A stretch of 64,000 bases of DNA from positions 1 through 64,000 of the forward strand of contig QANZ01012736.1 of the NCBI GenBank assembly GCA_003254925.1, given 5' to 3'. Numbering within the stretch: position 1 is the stretch's first letter; each line of letters starts with the position of its first letter. Below, one piece after another: positions 12,339 to 22,864 of this stretch. The position numbers were made by a program, and so were the translations under genes. Under the pieces are notes generated by a model. That model had not been told where the DNA came from. It did no database searches and saw only the letters and a program-made list of their open reading frames with translations. The stretch comes from Chamaecrista fasciculata (Eukaryota > Streptophyta > Magnoliopsida > Fabales > Fabaceae).

Positions 12339-14068
12339 AGTCTTATGTTGAAGATGTTTGTATAACCTTCACAAAGTGATTGTCATTTGGAAAATGATGA
12401 ATCCTTCTTTATCGTTTCTTCAATAAGTAGACACCACCGATTTGGCAGTGCAGCACCAATGTCAGTACAAGAGTTTTTTTGACATTTCTGCATCTTTATA
12501 TTTCAACTTCCAGCTTAAAATTGGAATTAAACTTCCTGATTTTTGTCTTCCGCTTCAACTTTAAGGCAATTTTTCGTTACCCATTTTGTGTATACTTCAT
12601 TTCATTTCGAGCCCATAAACTCTATTTTAAGGTTGCTTCCAGGTTGGAAAGGATTGACCCAAAGTGAACCAGACATAGTGGGTTAAAATTATTTTGGCTG
12701 AGAACCAGACTCTAAAATAGAAAATCGACCAAGTCACTAAATACATGAAAATTTTATTCATCTGAGTTGATTCTTGATTTAATTTGCTTACAAAATATAA
12801 ATTTATTTTGATTATTCTAAAATTCAAAGTTAAAACTTAATTAAAGCTACCAAAAAAATGGATTACAAACATATATCAGCTGGCACAAATTAACAACTGA
12901 TGAAATGAATTCAAAGTTTTGTTATGTTTATCTTTTGTTGATGTTGAATTAAATTATTAATTTTTAAAGTTTACATCAATTTCCAATTAAATTTTTAATT
13001 CCTATATAAAAGTAATTCTTTCTAAAATGGGAAAGTGGTTTTTAGTGTAAAAGAGTCTTATGAATTCTCAGAAAAATCACCCTAAAACTTGTTTAGAGAT
13101 TGAGTCTGGTATTAAATTAGGACTAAATTCATGTAATTCTTTTTATATAGATTTGTTATAAGAATTTTTTAATAAATAAATAATATGTGACCACTTTTTT
13201 TTACATGGCCAGTCATAGTAGAAAAAAGTATTAAAAATATTTTTTACATCATCAAATATAGAAAAGAGATTATAAAAAAATTATGATTTAAAAAAATTTA
13301 TGACAAAAATATACAGAATCTTATATAAATATTTTTCATTAAATTATAGTGTTTAAATTTAACATTTTATCATTCATGTTTGGTAAAATAGTGTTCAACT
13401 AGATAAAAGTGAAAACAAGACAATAATTTAAATGAAACATTGTTAATTATTTTAAAAAATATATCTTTAAAAATAGTTTTTATTATTTGTGATGAAAGAA
13501 ATAAAAATTTTTACTGTTTAAAAGAAAAATCAATTATAAATTTATCTATAATTTGTGATTAAAATTTTTTTTTTATTTTTTTTGTAAACTCACTTATTAT
13601 GACACATATGAAAGAAAAATAGTCAATCTCAATTGTCCAAGCTAGAAATAATAGAAAAAACTAAAAAAAGTCATATTTTGAGAATTAAAAATAGAACAAA
13701 TGTGAAAATTTGAGAATCAAAATAGAACTAAAAAAATAAAACTTATCTTATAGTTTGAGGACCAAAAGTAGGCTTATCTCATAATTGGAGGACCAAAATG
13801 AAGCTTTAACCTACTTTTATTTTTCTTAGCCAAACATCGTTGAATTCACTTGAGCTTTGAAGTTGAATCCAACAGTGATGATACTCAGACAGTAGAAGCA
13901 GTCCAAAGCCATGGAGCCATAAAGACGATAAGGACAAGCTATTATTATTATTCACCATTTCAGTATTTCACTCTTCATTTCAAGTTCAACACACTGTTTT
14001 TGTTTTGTTTTGTTTTTCCTTTATCCAGGGTTTCCACAGTCAGGGTTTATAGCTGCGTTTATCTTAGC
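12339..14068. other. Intergenic, AT-rich
   Basis: Holds the ATP synthase 3' region and long A/T-rich spacer without coding sequence. Near 13740-13800 are two GGACCAAAA motifs (TTTGAGGACCAAAAG and TTGGAGGACCAAAAT), probably the decayed edge of a foldback element. The leader of the TPR gene is likely within 13900-14068. Confidence 0.5.
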
Positions 14069-17000
14069 ATGGATTCAACTTCAATTTCCACTTTCTCCCT
14101 CTTCTCTCAAACCCAACTCCTCCATCCCAAATTCAACGCTTTCCGAAATTCATCCTTACATCGATTCACTCTCAAACACACCTCAATTTCAATCCAATCC
14201 TCACTCAAACCCTCTCGCATTTTCGCCGACTTTTCTTGTCCCTCCCATCCTCGCACACCCTCCTCAACTTCATCAACTTCTAGTTTTCCCTTCTTATTCC
14301 CAAAAATCCTACTCAAGATTTTATCACAAAACATTGCGTTTCTTCTTATTGGATCGTTTGTCTTAATCGGATTCTCTCACAAAAGAGCGGCTCTTGCCCT
14401 ACCTTTGGAGGAGAATGCCGACGACGCCTCGAAAGAGAACGAGGAAATGTACGAGAAGATCCTGGAGAAGGACCCGCAAAATGTTGAGGCTCTCAAGGTG
14501 ATTTTGTTCAAGAAAATAAGGATGGGGAAGTCGAAGGAGGCTGTGAAGTATGTAGAGAGCTTGATTGATGCGGAGCCTGACGAGGTTGAATGGAAGCTTT
14601 TGCTGGCACTGTGTTATGAGACAATGGGGCACTTGAGTAAAGCTAAAAGGTTGTTCAAGGGAATCTTGGAGGAGAGGCCTCTCCTCATTAGAGCTCTGCA
14701 TGTAATGTTTCTCACCCATCTTTTTTCTTGTTGAATCTTCATTACAATTGAAATCATTTGACAGGGTTTCCTACGAGGAAGGATCCACTGCAGTGGACCT
14801 GCAACCAAAGAGAAAACTTAAAATTCACAGTTTCATTGAAGTGTGAATTTATTGAAACTTTGAGTTTTGAGATTTTTGTCTCACACTGCAGGTCCACCGT
14901 AGCCAAACCCTCTGCAGTGGAGCCAATCTCGGTTTGGTATCTAGGGAGGTTGAAAATCTTAGCTTTAAAAATGAACCGTTAGAATCTAGAGTAAGTTAAT
15001 GATTTGGTCCTGAGAGATGACGAATGTCTCAATTTAGTCCCTAAAAGATACAATTTTAATCAATTTGATAATTTCATTAAGAATACTAATCAAAATTTAA
15101 TGACAATTCTAATGTAGTTTAAAGTTTTATTAAAATTAAATCATGTTTTTTTGTTAAATTTGAATTTGAATTAATGATTTAGCATAAAGACCACATTGAT
15201 TGTAATTGCATCTTTCAAGGATTAAATCATATAATATCATCTTTGAGGGACTAAATTGAGACATTTATCATCTTTTGGAGACCAAACCATTAATTTACTC
15301 TAGAATTTATTAGTTTTTGGAAATGTTGTCTGTAACTAGCCAACATGCTTGATAAGAGTATGAGTGAACTTGTCAACATTAGGTCTTAACAGAATGATCG
15401 GATTCTAGTCATGATGTGTTATCATCCTACATAGCACTAGTCTTTTTTTTTTGGTAGGCACATAGCACTGGTCTTTGTTGCTTCCTTCATATTTCAATTT
15501 TAAGCTGGCTGGTTAGATATTTCTTTGATATCATTTCACTTCCAAAGTTCCAATATCTTCGAGAGCATTTCTGTATATTATATACATTATTCTCAGTTGG
15601 TCTGTTATGCTTGATATTTCTGTTTGAGATTTGAGAGAAGTGTTGTCGTTCTGTTTCACAGGGTCTGGCTATGGTGATGCACAAAAATCATGAAGGTCCG
15701 GCAGTCTTTGAAATGCTGGATAAGGCTTTAGAATTGGCATATCGTGAAAAAAGAGTTACTGAAGAGAGAAATATAAAAATCTTAATTGCACAAATGCATG
15801 TTGCGAAGGTGAATATTTAAAAATCATGATTGCCTGAATTTCAAGTCCTCAGCCGGTGGTGGAACTGTTTTTATTAAATCCTAGTATTTGTTAATCAATC
15901 ACTTTTGCTTCTTGCAAATTAGGATCCTGAACAAACTATATTTTTAAGAGCAATGGTTAAACAGAAGTATCATTTCTCTCTCTGCAGGGTGATTTGGTGG
16001 AGGGGTTAAAAAGGTTTCAAGGATTAATTGATGAAAATCCTCGAGATTTCAGGCCTTATCTTTGCCAGGTGAGTTTGTCTGAGCATGCAAGTAATGTTTC
16101 TGCTGCTGTCAGTTTGTCTGGTGACAAAATACCTATTAGGATATACTAGAAACCTAATTGTAAAATTCAACTTTTTGAATGCTTTACTAGTTAGCTGTCA
16201 TACCTTTAGCCTGATCAGATGCAAATGCAATGCCTGTGGAACGACAAGTGTATTTTGTGTTGGTTATGGTATCACTCTGTTTTGGGTGATTCTTGCTAAT
16301 ATGTTTTATTCCTTCACTTGTGTTCAAACTTCGATAATAAATTTAAAATGTCTACTTCTCTTTGGACTGTGATGGGTAGGCATTATATTGACCAATTAGT
16401 CAGTTTAGGCTGTGTGTGAAGCAAATGCTTAACATCTACCCAGTTTGGAAATGGGAAATCAGATTATATCACTATGCGTTAGTCTAAATCTTCATCTTCT
16501 TTGTTACCAGCTCAAACTGAATCTTAAATTTAAAAGTGTCTAACTGTCTATTAAATATCAAGCACGTTTGGGGCCAGTGAGAAAGGGGGTTTTATGATTA
16601 TTAATGAAGTTGTCTTCGAAAGAAAGTCATTATATTACTTCTAACTATCTAAGTAGATCTTACTCACTGAGATTTATCTAGTCGACAGCAAGAGTATTAT
16701 AGGACAAGTGTGTTGATCTCAACTTAATACAGCCAGAAAGAAATGATAGAGCCAAGAATACAGTGAGTAGAAAAGAATAAAAAAAATATAGAGGGACGGA
16801 GCTGTATTGGGAAGTCTGAACTGCAAGTATCTCACAAATTAGCTCCCAATACCCAATACAATATACTTATCAAATAACTCATACTAGAGCCTAAAACACT
16901 GGACCTCCGGGAACATGGAACATTTGCAGAACTAACTACTAGATAACAGAAGACATGCAGATTATGTGCTGCCTTCCACTCCACTTCCCAGAGCATAAGT

Positions 17001-17359
17001 AGTTGGATGAGTGAGTAGGGAAGATTTAACAGTGTAGTTTGAATAGGTTCTTGCTAATAAACCCTTTTTGTGAGTATAATAGCAATATAGTGTAAGCTTA
17101 GTTACTGTAAAATGACTACTTTTTCTGGTTGTGGAGTTTATTATTTCATGACTGCTGAATTGGTGAAAAAGTTTGGCAGGGAATTATATACAGTCTCCTT
17201 GATAAGAAGGAGGAAGCTGCACAGCAGTTTGAGACATATCGATCTCTTGTGCCGGAGGAGTTTCCACAAAGAGGATTTCTTGATGATGTTGTCTTGACAG
17301 CCAAAGTAGCTTCCAGAGAACAGTTTCAGAAGGAATTTCAAGCACAATACAAAAAGTAG
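14069..17359 (+). CDS. Plastid TPR protein, chloroplast lumen common family / SLOW GREEN 1-like
   Basis: Four exons, 14069-14701, 15662-15808, 15988-16068 and 17180-17359, all joined in phase 0, give 346 residues. Residues 1 to about 70 are rich in Ser, Thr and Pro with few acidic residues, a plastid transit peptide. A hydrophobic segment spans about residues 80-102 and is followed by KR and ALALP, which could be a thylakoid signal or a membrane anchor. From about residue 123 the protein is helical with tetratricopeptide repeats (EKILEKDPQNVEALK; LCYETMGHLSKAKRLF; LKRFQGLIDENPRDFRPYLCQGIIY). TPRs bind partner proteins. Arabidopsis relatives include At2g37400, At3g53560 and SG1, the last needed for chloroplast development. 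Which paralogue this is cannot be settled here. The frame is open upstream to 13850, but the ATG at 14069 starts the targeting peptide. Confidence 0.85.
14770..14925. repeat. Short hairpin repeat in TPR intron 1
   Basis: GATCCACTGCAGTGGACCTGCA at the left is mirrored by TGCAGGTCCACCGTAG and CTCTGCAGTGGAGCC at the right, with TTTCATTGAA / TTATTGAAAC inside. Related words (GGATCC, CCAGTGAACCTGCAGTGAAAC) occur near 730-775. It looks like a small MITE-like foldback, but no target duplication was found. Confidence 0.5.
14986..15304. mobile_element. Foldback MITE, copy 1 (TPR intron 1)
   Basis: The left end CTAGAGTAAGTTAATGATTTGG matches the reverse complement of the right end, CTAGAGTAAATTAATGGTTTGG. 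The matching continues inward through ATGTCTCAATTTAGTCCCT. The centre is AT-rich and non-coding. A second copy with the same internal order (TACTAATCAAAATTTAAT, TTGTTAAATTT, ACTAAATTGAGACATTTATC) lies at 29925-30242 in a NAT10 intron. Two copies with shared ends define a mobile family; its superfamily is not assigned. Confidence 0.75.
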
Positions 17360-18384
17360 GGATTAAAATTCAAAATCTTACTTTTTCTTTGCTGTCTAGA
17401 AACCTGAGTTCTCATCTTTAATGGTTTGGATGCATTGGAGAAGTGAAAAGGCCCAATGACTTCTATGATGTATAGAGCACAGTTAGGAGAAGATGATATG
17501 ATTTTTCTTGCTTTAGAATTTTTATTTTCCTTTTTCTGGGATTTTGGTACTGTCTGTAATCTGTAGCAACTAGTAATTCCTGTGAGTAAATTCAACCAGT
17601 CAAGTTTTTGAAAGAAAGGATTTTTACTCCACTGCATTTTAGAATTTCTCTACTACTTGAATCAGTTTATATATTGAAATTAGTTTTGTAATTCCTTCTA
17701 TGCATTTGATGTTCTTAAGATAGAGTAGATACATAACCTGAATTTAACTTAGGGTGTGTTTGGATTAGAAGTAGGTAATGAAATGATGATTTTATGTAAT
17801 GAAATGGTAATGAGAAAATTATGTAATGAAAATGTAATGAAAATGGTGTTTGGATTAGTTTGAGATGTAATGAAAAAAATAGGATGTGAAATTATGAAAA
17901 AAGGGTATGTAATGATTGTGGTTGGTTGAAATAAATATATGGGTTTTTTTAAATTGTATAGGGGTAGAATTGATAATTGATAAAGAAATAGATAGAAATA
18001 AAAAATAATATTTTGACTTTTTGGTTGTGGTGGTTATGAAATGAAATGGTAATGAAATTGTCTCGGAATTTGTGCTAGATGTAAATATTTGTAATGAAGG
18101 TTGAAGTAGTACTATGTAATGAAATGAAAGGACCAAAATGTAAATAACATGAAAATTTTTAAAAACCTACCATTTGGTCTATGATTTTATATAAATTGAA
18201 CGAATCGGTCCTTACGAAAGTGAAATATATCTCTTGACCTGGAAAAAATTGCATTCATCAATGATTGAGTTTCTATATTGCAAATTTTCTTCCAAAAAAA
18301 TAAATTGAAGGACCAAAATGTTATCCACGAAAAAAATGTGGGACCAAAAATTATATATTAATCAAAACGGTTTGTCTTTTTGCG
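17360..18384. other. Intergenic with a possible one-ended Tourist remnant
   Basis: No gene. From 17752, after a TTA, the sequence reads GGGTGTGTTTGGATTAG, a Tourist-type left end, and continues into repeated GTAATGAAATGG words to about 18125. No matching right end was found, so it is truncated or has diverged. The stretch 18130-18330 repeats GGACCAAAATGT. The block then runs into the assembly gap. Confidence 0.4.
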
Positions 18385-19366
18385 NNNNNNNNNNNNNNNN
18401 NNNNNNNNNNNNNNNNNNNNNNNNNNNNNNNNNNNNNNNNNNNNNNNNNNNNNNNNNNNNNNNNNNNNNNNNNNNNNNNNNNNNNNNNNNNNNNNNNNNN
18501 NNNNNNNNNNNNNNNNNNNNNNNNNNNNNNNNNNNNNNNNNNNNNNNNNNNNNNNNNNNNNNNNNNNNNNNNNNNNNNNNNNNNNNNNNNNNNNNNNNNN
18601 NNNNNNNNNNNNNNNNNNNNNNNNNNNNNNNNNNNNNNNNNNNNNNNNNNNNNNNNNNNNNNNNNNNNNNNNNNNNNNNNNNNNNNNNNNNNNNNNNNNN
18701 NNNNNNNNNNNNNNNNNNNNNNNNNNNNNNNNNNNNNNNNNNNNNNNNNNNNNNNNNNNNNNNNNNNNNNNNNNNNNNNNNNNNNNNNNNNNNNNNNNNN
18801 NNNNNNNNNNNNNNNNNNNNNNNNNNNNNNNNNNNNNNNNNNNNNNNNNNNNNNNNNNNNNNNNNNNNNNNNNNNNNNNNNNNNNNNNNNNNNNNNNNNN
18901 NNNNNNNNNNNNNNNNNNNNNNNNNNNNNNNNNNNNNNNNNNNNNNNNNNNNNNNNNNNNNNNNNNNNNNNNNNNNNNNNNNNNNNNNNNNNNNNNNNNN
19001 NNNNNNNNNNNNNNNNNNNNNNNNNNNNNNNNNNNNNNNNNNNNNNNNNNNNNNNNNNNNNNNNNNNNNNNNNNNNNNNNNNNNNNNNNNNNNNNNNNNN
19101 NNNNNNNNNNNNNNNNNNNNNNNNNNNNNNNNNNNNNNNNNNNNNNNNNNNNNNNNNNNNNNNNNNNNNNNNNNNNNNNNNNNNNNNNNNNNNNNNNNNN
19201 NNNNNNNNNNNNNNNNNNNNNNNNNNNNNNNNNNNNNNNNNNNNNNNNNNNNNNNNNNNNNNNNNNNNNNNNNNNNNNNNNNNNNNNNNNNNNNNNNNNN
19301 NNNNNNNNNNNNNNNNNNNNNNNNNNNNNNNNNNNNNNNNNNNNNNNNNNNNNNNNNNNNNNNNNN
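18385..19366. other. Assembly gap (982 N)
   Basis: All bases are undetermined. Reading frames drawn across it are meaningless. The sequence directly after the gap is one arm of a long inverted repeat, a common cause of assembly failure; the gap probably hides the outer part of that arm. Confidence 0.98.
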
Positions 19367-20480
19367 AGTCCTATAACTTTTTTTGTCTCGAATTTGGTCC
19401 TGTATCTTTGCTCTAGGTCCCAAATCAGTCCTATATCTTTTTTTGTCTCGGGTTTGGTCCCATATGTTTTGAAAACCTCCCACCGCTAGTCCTCTGTCCA
19501 TTTTAAATTACAGTTTAGCCTTGAAAACTTCAAGTACCTTTTCACTTTAGTCCTTGATTATCAAAATGAAACTGAAAGAGCATCTCTGAAGATTCTCAAA
19601 CCTTACATCTTGGTTCGAAATTTTCATGAACTGGAATAGAAATACAAAAACAACACAAATTAAAGCAAATGATAGAGGGACCAAAACTGAAAAACGCATA
19701 AAATTTAAAACCCACCAGAAAATGCCACAAACTCGCCGAAAAATGTATGGAAATCACTGAGAAACTCAAGAACTCATCCCAAAACTCCAATCCTCACTGA
19801 AATCTCACTCAAATAATCGCCCTAAAATGCTTTAAGAAATTTTTTTCGAAAATACAAACTTTTGAGGAGGGAGGTGATAGAAGTAAGGTATTTCAGAACT
19901 TCTCTCTCGGAATCACCAAATGTAAGGGAATCTTCTATCACATCCCTCTTCAAAAGTTTGGATTTTCGAAAATTTTTTCTTAAAACATTTGAAGGCGATT
20001 ATTTGAGTGAGACTTCAGTGAGGATTGGGGTTTTTGGATGAATTTTTGAGTTTCTCGGCAATTTCGGTACGTTTTCCGGTAGGTTTTAAATTTTCTGCGT
20101 TTTCAGTTTGGTTCCTCTGTCATTTTCTTTTAATTTGTGTATTTTTTACATTTATATTCCATTTCATGAAGAATTCATGGATTAGGGACCAAGATGTAAG
20201 GTTTGAGAATCTTCAGGGATGCTCTTTCACTTTCATTTTGATAATCAAGGACTCAAGTGAAAGAGACTTGAAATTTTTAGGACTATACTGTAATTTAAAA
20301 TAGACGGAGGACTAACGGTGGGAGGTTTTCAAAACATATGGGACCAAAACCGAGACAAAAAAAGATATAGGACTAATTTGGGACCTGGAGCAAAGATACA
20401 GGACCAAATTCGAGACAAAAAAAGTTATAGGACTAATTTGGGAACTGGAGCAAAGTTATAGGACCAAGTTCGCACTTCGG
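19367..20480. mobile_element. Long near-palindromic foldback element (~1.1 kb), left end in the gap
   Basis: Bases 19367 to about 19883 are mirrored by about 19931-20434 around a ~45-base loop. Paired words include AGTCCTATAACTTTTTTTGT with its reverse complement at 20424, AAACCTCCCACCG with CGGTGGGAGGTTT, CTTCATGAA-type and GATAATCAAGGACT blocks, and GGAGGTGATAGAAG with CTTCTATCACATCCC. Within each arm the unit 'GACCAAATTCGAGACAAAA' is itself repeated. The right arm runs on to about 20480, where its partner would lie in the gap. No transposase frame is present. It is a foldback or very long-TIR non-autonomous element, related to 3470-3890. Confidence 0.8.
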
Positions 20481-20500
20481 CCTAAAATGAATGTCTGGAA

Positions 20501-22624
20501 ATGGCTCCATTTCTAACAGTCGAATGCAGCAAAGCTTTCATGTCTCTGGAAGTTCCATTTCCATATCTTCACGCGCCCTTTCATACAATCGCTTTTCGTC
20601 GAAACCCTAATCCTAATATTCGTTTCTCCTCATCCTCTTTTCCTCTTCCTTCTTCTTCTTCTTCTTCTTCTTCTTCTTCTTCTTCTTCTTCCCATGGCAT
20701 CTCAAAATTCTCTCCTTCATTGTATTTTCCATCGCCCTCTGCTCCATCTTTCGTCTTATCGGCGGTTTCGCAGTCCAATCCGCCGCCGCCGGCGACGTCT
20801 GAGCTGCAATCTGACTCGCCGGTGAGGATTGTTGCTCTGGTCGGTGAAGGAGCTGTCAGTCCTTTAAATTCCGCAACCTGGGAAGAAGTCATGCTTCACA
20901 CTGTTAAGTAGCCTTTGCTTTCGCCTAACATGCGTTTGAATTTCTCTGTATCTGTCTTCTGTACGTAGTTAGTTGTATATGTTAAGCGTAATGCTTGTTC
21001 TTCTAATGTGTATGTGTGTTATTGACTGATGCGAAATTGTTGAAGTTGAATATAGCCTTGTTTGTGAAATCCGATTTGAGCGTTTCATATTTGTGGAATG
21101 ATTTTCTGAAAGAGAAGAAGTTGTATGTCTACAATGGAGAAGCTTTTGATTTTGAATTGAAAGAGAGAAAATTGAAATAATTTTGCTGCACTTGTACTAT
21201 GTTTAGCGTGATATTTTGGACTAACCGAAGTTTCTTTTTTCCTATTTCCTTCTATGTAAATATTTTGATTAATTTTTCAGGCTGCATCAGAAGCATTAAT
21301 TGACCTTTTTTTTTCCTCACAGCAGGCGAAAAGAATGAAATGGGTTGACGAAGGATATGAACTTCTTGTATTTACTGATAAATGTGTTCGGTCTAACTCT
21401 GATTCTGATGGAGAATTAGCCATGAAACTCCAGAGGGAATTACTGCAAACTGATATATTGGTGATTGTTGCTGTTACAGATAAAGAGTCAATTCAGTGGA
21501 TTAAGATCAATAGCAAAGATATCCAAAACGTAATATGCTTTGACTCTACACCAGACATAGAGAGCAAATTAGGGGGTCATTATGTTCACAATGAAGTAAA
21601 AGGAAGTATATTTGGCAAAATGCTAAAAAGTTCTCAGTCAGATAAAACAGCAGAGTCATCAACTGTAGTGCAGACTGTATCTGAAGCATGGGATAGACAA
21701 AATTCTGATGATATAAGGTTCTCTTTATTGGTAATAATTAATGCTTATATAAAGCCAGTTCCAATATTGAAGAACTTGAGATCAAAGGGTTTTTCTACCT
21801 TGAACTGCATGGTAAAGAATTGTGGTCGTCAGATACTTAATTGCTTGTTGGATCCTAATTGTAGAAAAGCTCTCCAGTGCTTGAATAAATGCAGCCCTGT
21901 TGATCAAGTATGTAACTATCGCTGCATTGCTTCATATGAAAGTGAATATCTAGAAGCTTTTTCACTTTGCGTATTACAGAAACATAACTGTCTTGAGTTG
22001 GATGCGAAAATTCCGGACAAGCCTTATGTGCCTCCACTTGTTAACTTTCGGGGGAAGAATTTATGTCACGAAACGGCTGAAGATTTATTTGTTGGTTGGT
22101 TGGGGAATATGGAATGGAGCTGGCGTGTTGTAGCAGGACAGAACCCAGCATATGATCAATTTCCATGCCAGTACCAACTATTCTATAGGGGAAAAGCAAA
22201 AGGATCATTCTGGTATGAACCAGTTTTCCAGGTGAGAACATTAGAAGGACAGTTGGTCTGGAGGCGACGAAAGTATCGAGTTAAAAGAGGTAAGGTACCT
22301 GGGACGTTCTATTTCAGTGTATTAGATAATGGAGTTGTTTCAAATGAGTTTTGGACAATAGTGGATGTGGCTGATGATTTTAGCTGGGGTTTGTTCCATT
22401 ATCATGGAGCTGCTAGAGCTGCCGGGCAATCTTATACCGGAGCAGTTCTTGTTAGTCCAGATGGGGCATTCCCAAATGATAGAGAGAAAAACAGAGTAGT
22501 TGATGCATTGGAGAAATGTGGAATTAAAGAGTGGGAGCTTTTTATGGTTGACAATTGTTCATGTGTAGATCCTCCCTTGGGGATTCCAGAGGGTTCAAAC
22601 TTACATTCTGTTGTCCAAGTTTGA
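20501..22624 (+). CDS. Violaxanthin de-epoxidase-related protein (VDR), chloroplast
   Basis: Two exons, 20501-20902 and 21326-22624, give 566 residues. The donor is GTTAAG; if the intron is retained, translation stops two codons later at TAG. Residues 1 to about 95 are a plastid transit peptide with a 14-Ser run at 51-64. Residues about 295-356 form a cysteine-rich domain (CMVKNCGRQILNC, DPNCRKALQCLNKC, VCNYRC). About 376-535 is a lipocalin-like domain (WSWRVVAGQNPAYDQFPCQ, GTFYFSVLDN, WGLFHYHGAAR). Violaxanthin de-epoxidase shares this order, but here the Glu-rich C-terminal tail of true VDE is absent and a ~150-residue N-terminal region is added, which defines the VDR subfamily. Its substrate is not established by the sequence. 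Arabidopsis At2g21860 is the likely counterpart. An alternative start is Met14 (20540). Confidence 0.9.
20650..20691 (+). repeat. (TCT)n coding microsatellite in the VDR transit peptide
   Basis: About 14 uninterrupted TCT units encode a serine homopolymer at residues 51-64 in the poorly constrained targeting leader. Unit changes keep the frame, so length may vary among accessions. Confidence 0.95.
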
Positions 22625-22858
22625 GATCCAAGGCTCCTGTCTAGTGATATTTTATTTTTTATCTCTTGTAAACTTCCTCATTTGATTGATTAGTATTCTC
22701 AGTCCGGATATATCCTTCATGTCTTCAGCTTCTAGTTTTTTCTTTTTTGGGTGAAGGAGTCATATACTTTGTTGTAGTTCACAGGATCATGTAACTTACT
22801 GCTCTAAATTCCTTTCCATGTTGTGAAGTGACTTGTAGAATGGAACTCAGATATCAGC

Positions 22859-22864
22859 AATAAA
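22859..22864 (+). terminator. AATAAA polyadenylation signal candidate for VDR
   Basis: AATAAA lies 235 bases after the VDR stop in an otherwise AT-rich 3' region, consistent with a plant near-upstream element. Confidence 0.4.

Noticed and set aside
13850..14068. N-terminal extension of the TPR protein to an ATG-like start at 13850
   Set aside because: The upstream part reads as AT-rich leader without conserved character, and the plastid transit peptide begins cleanly at the ATG at 14069.
14107..14808. Minus-strand frames of 64-106 residues over TPR exon 1
   Set aside because: Antisense shadows; the plus strand has the coherent multi-exon gene.
18318..19501. Long open frames of 350-380 residues on both strands
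   Set aside because: They consist almost wholly of undetermined residues from the 982-N gap.
20581..20892. Minus-strand acidic frame with a long Glu run
   Set aside because: The Glu run is the antisense of the (TCT)n serine tract in VDR.
20908..20913. GTAGCC as the VDR exon 1 donor
   Set aside because: It leaves a phase that does not fit the exon 2 acceptor; GTTAAG at 20903 gives the family-typical HTAKRMKW junction.
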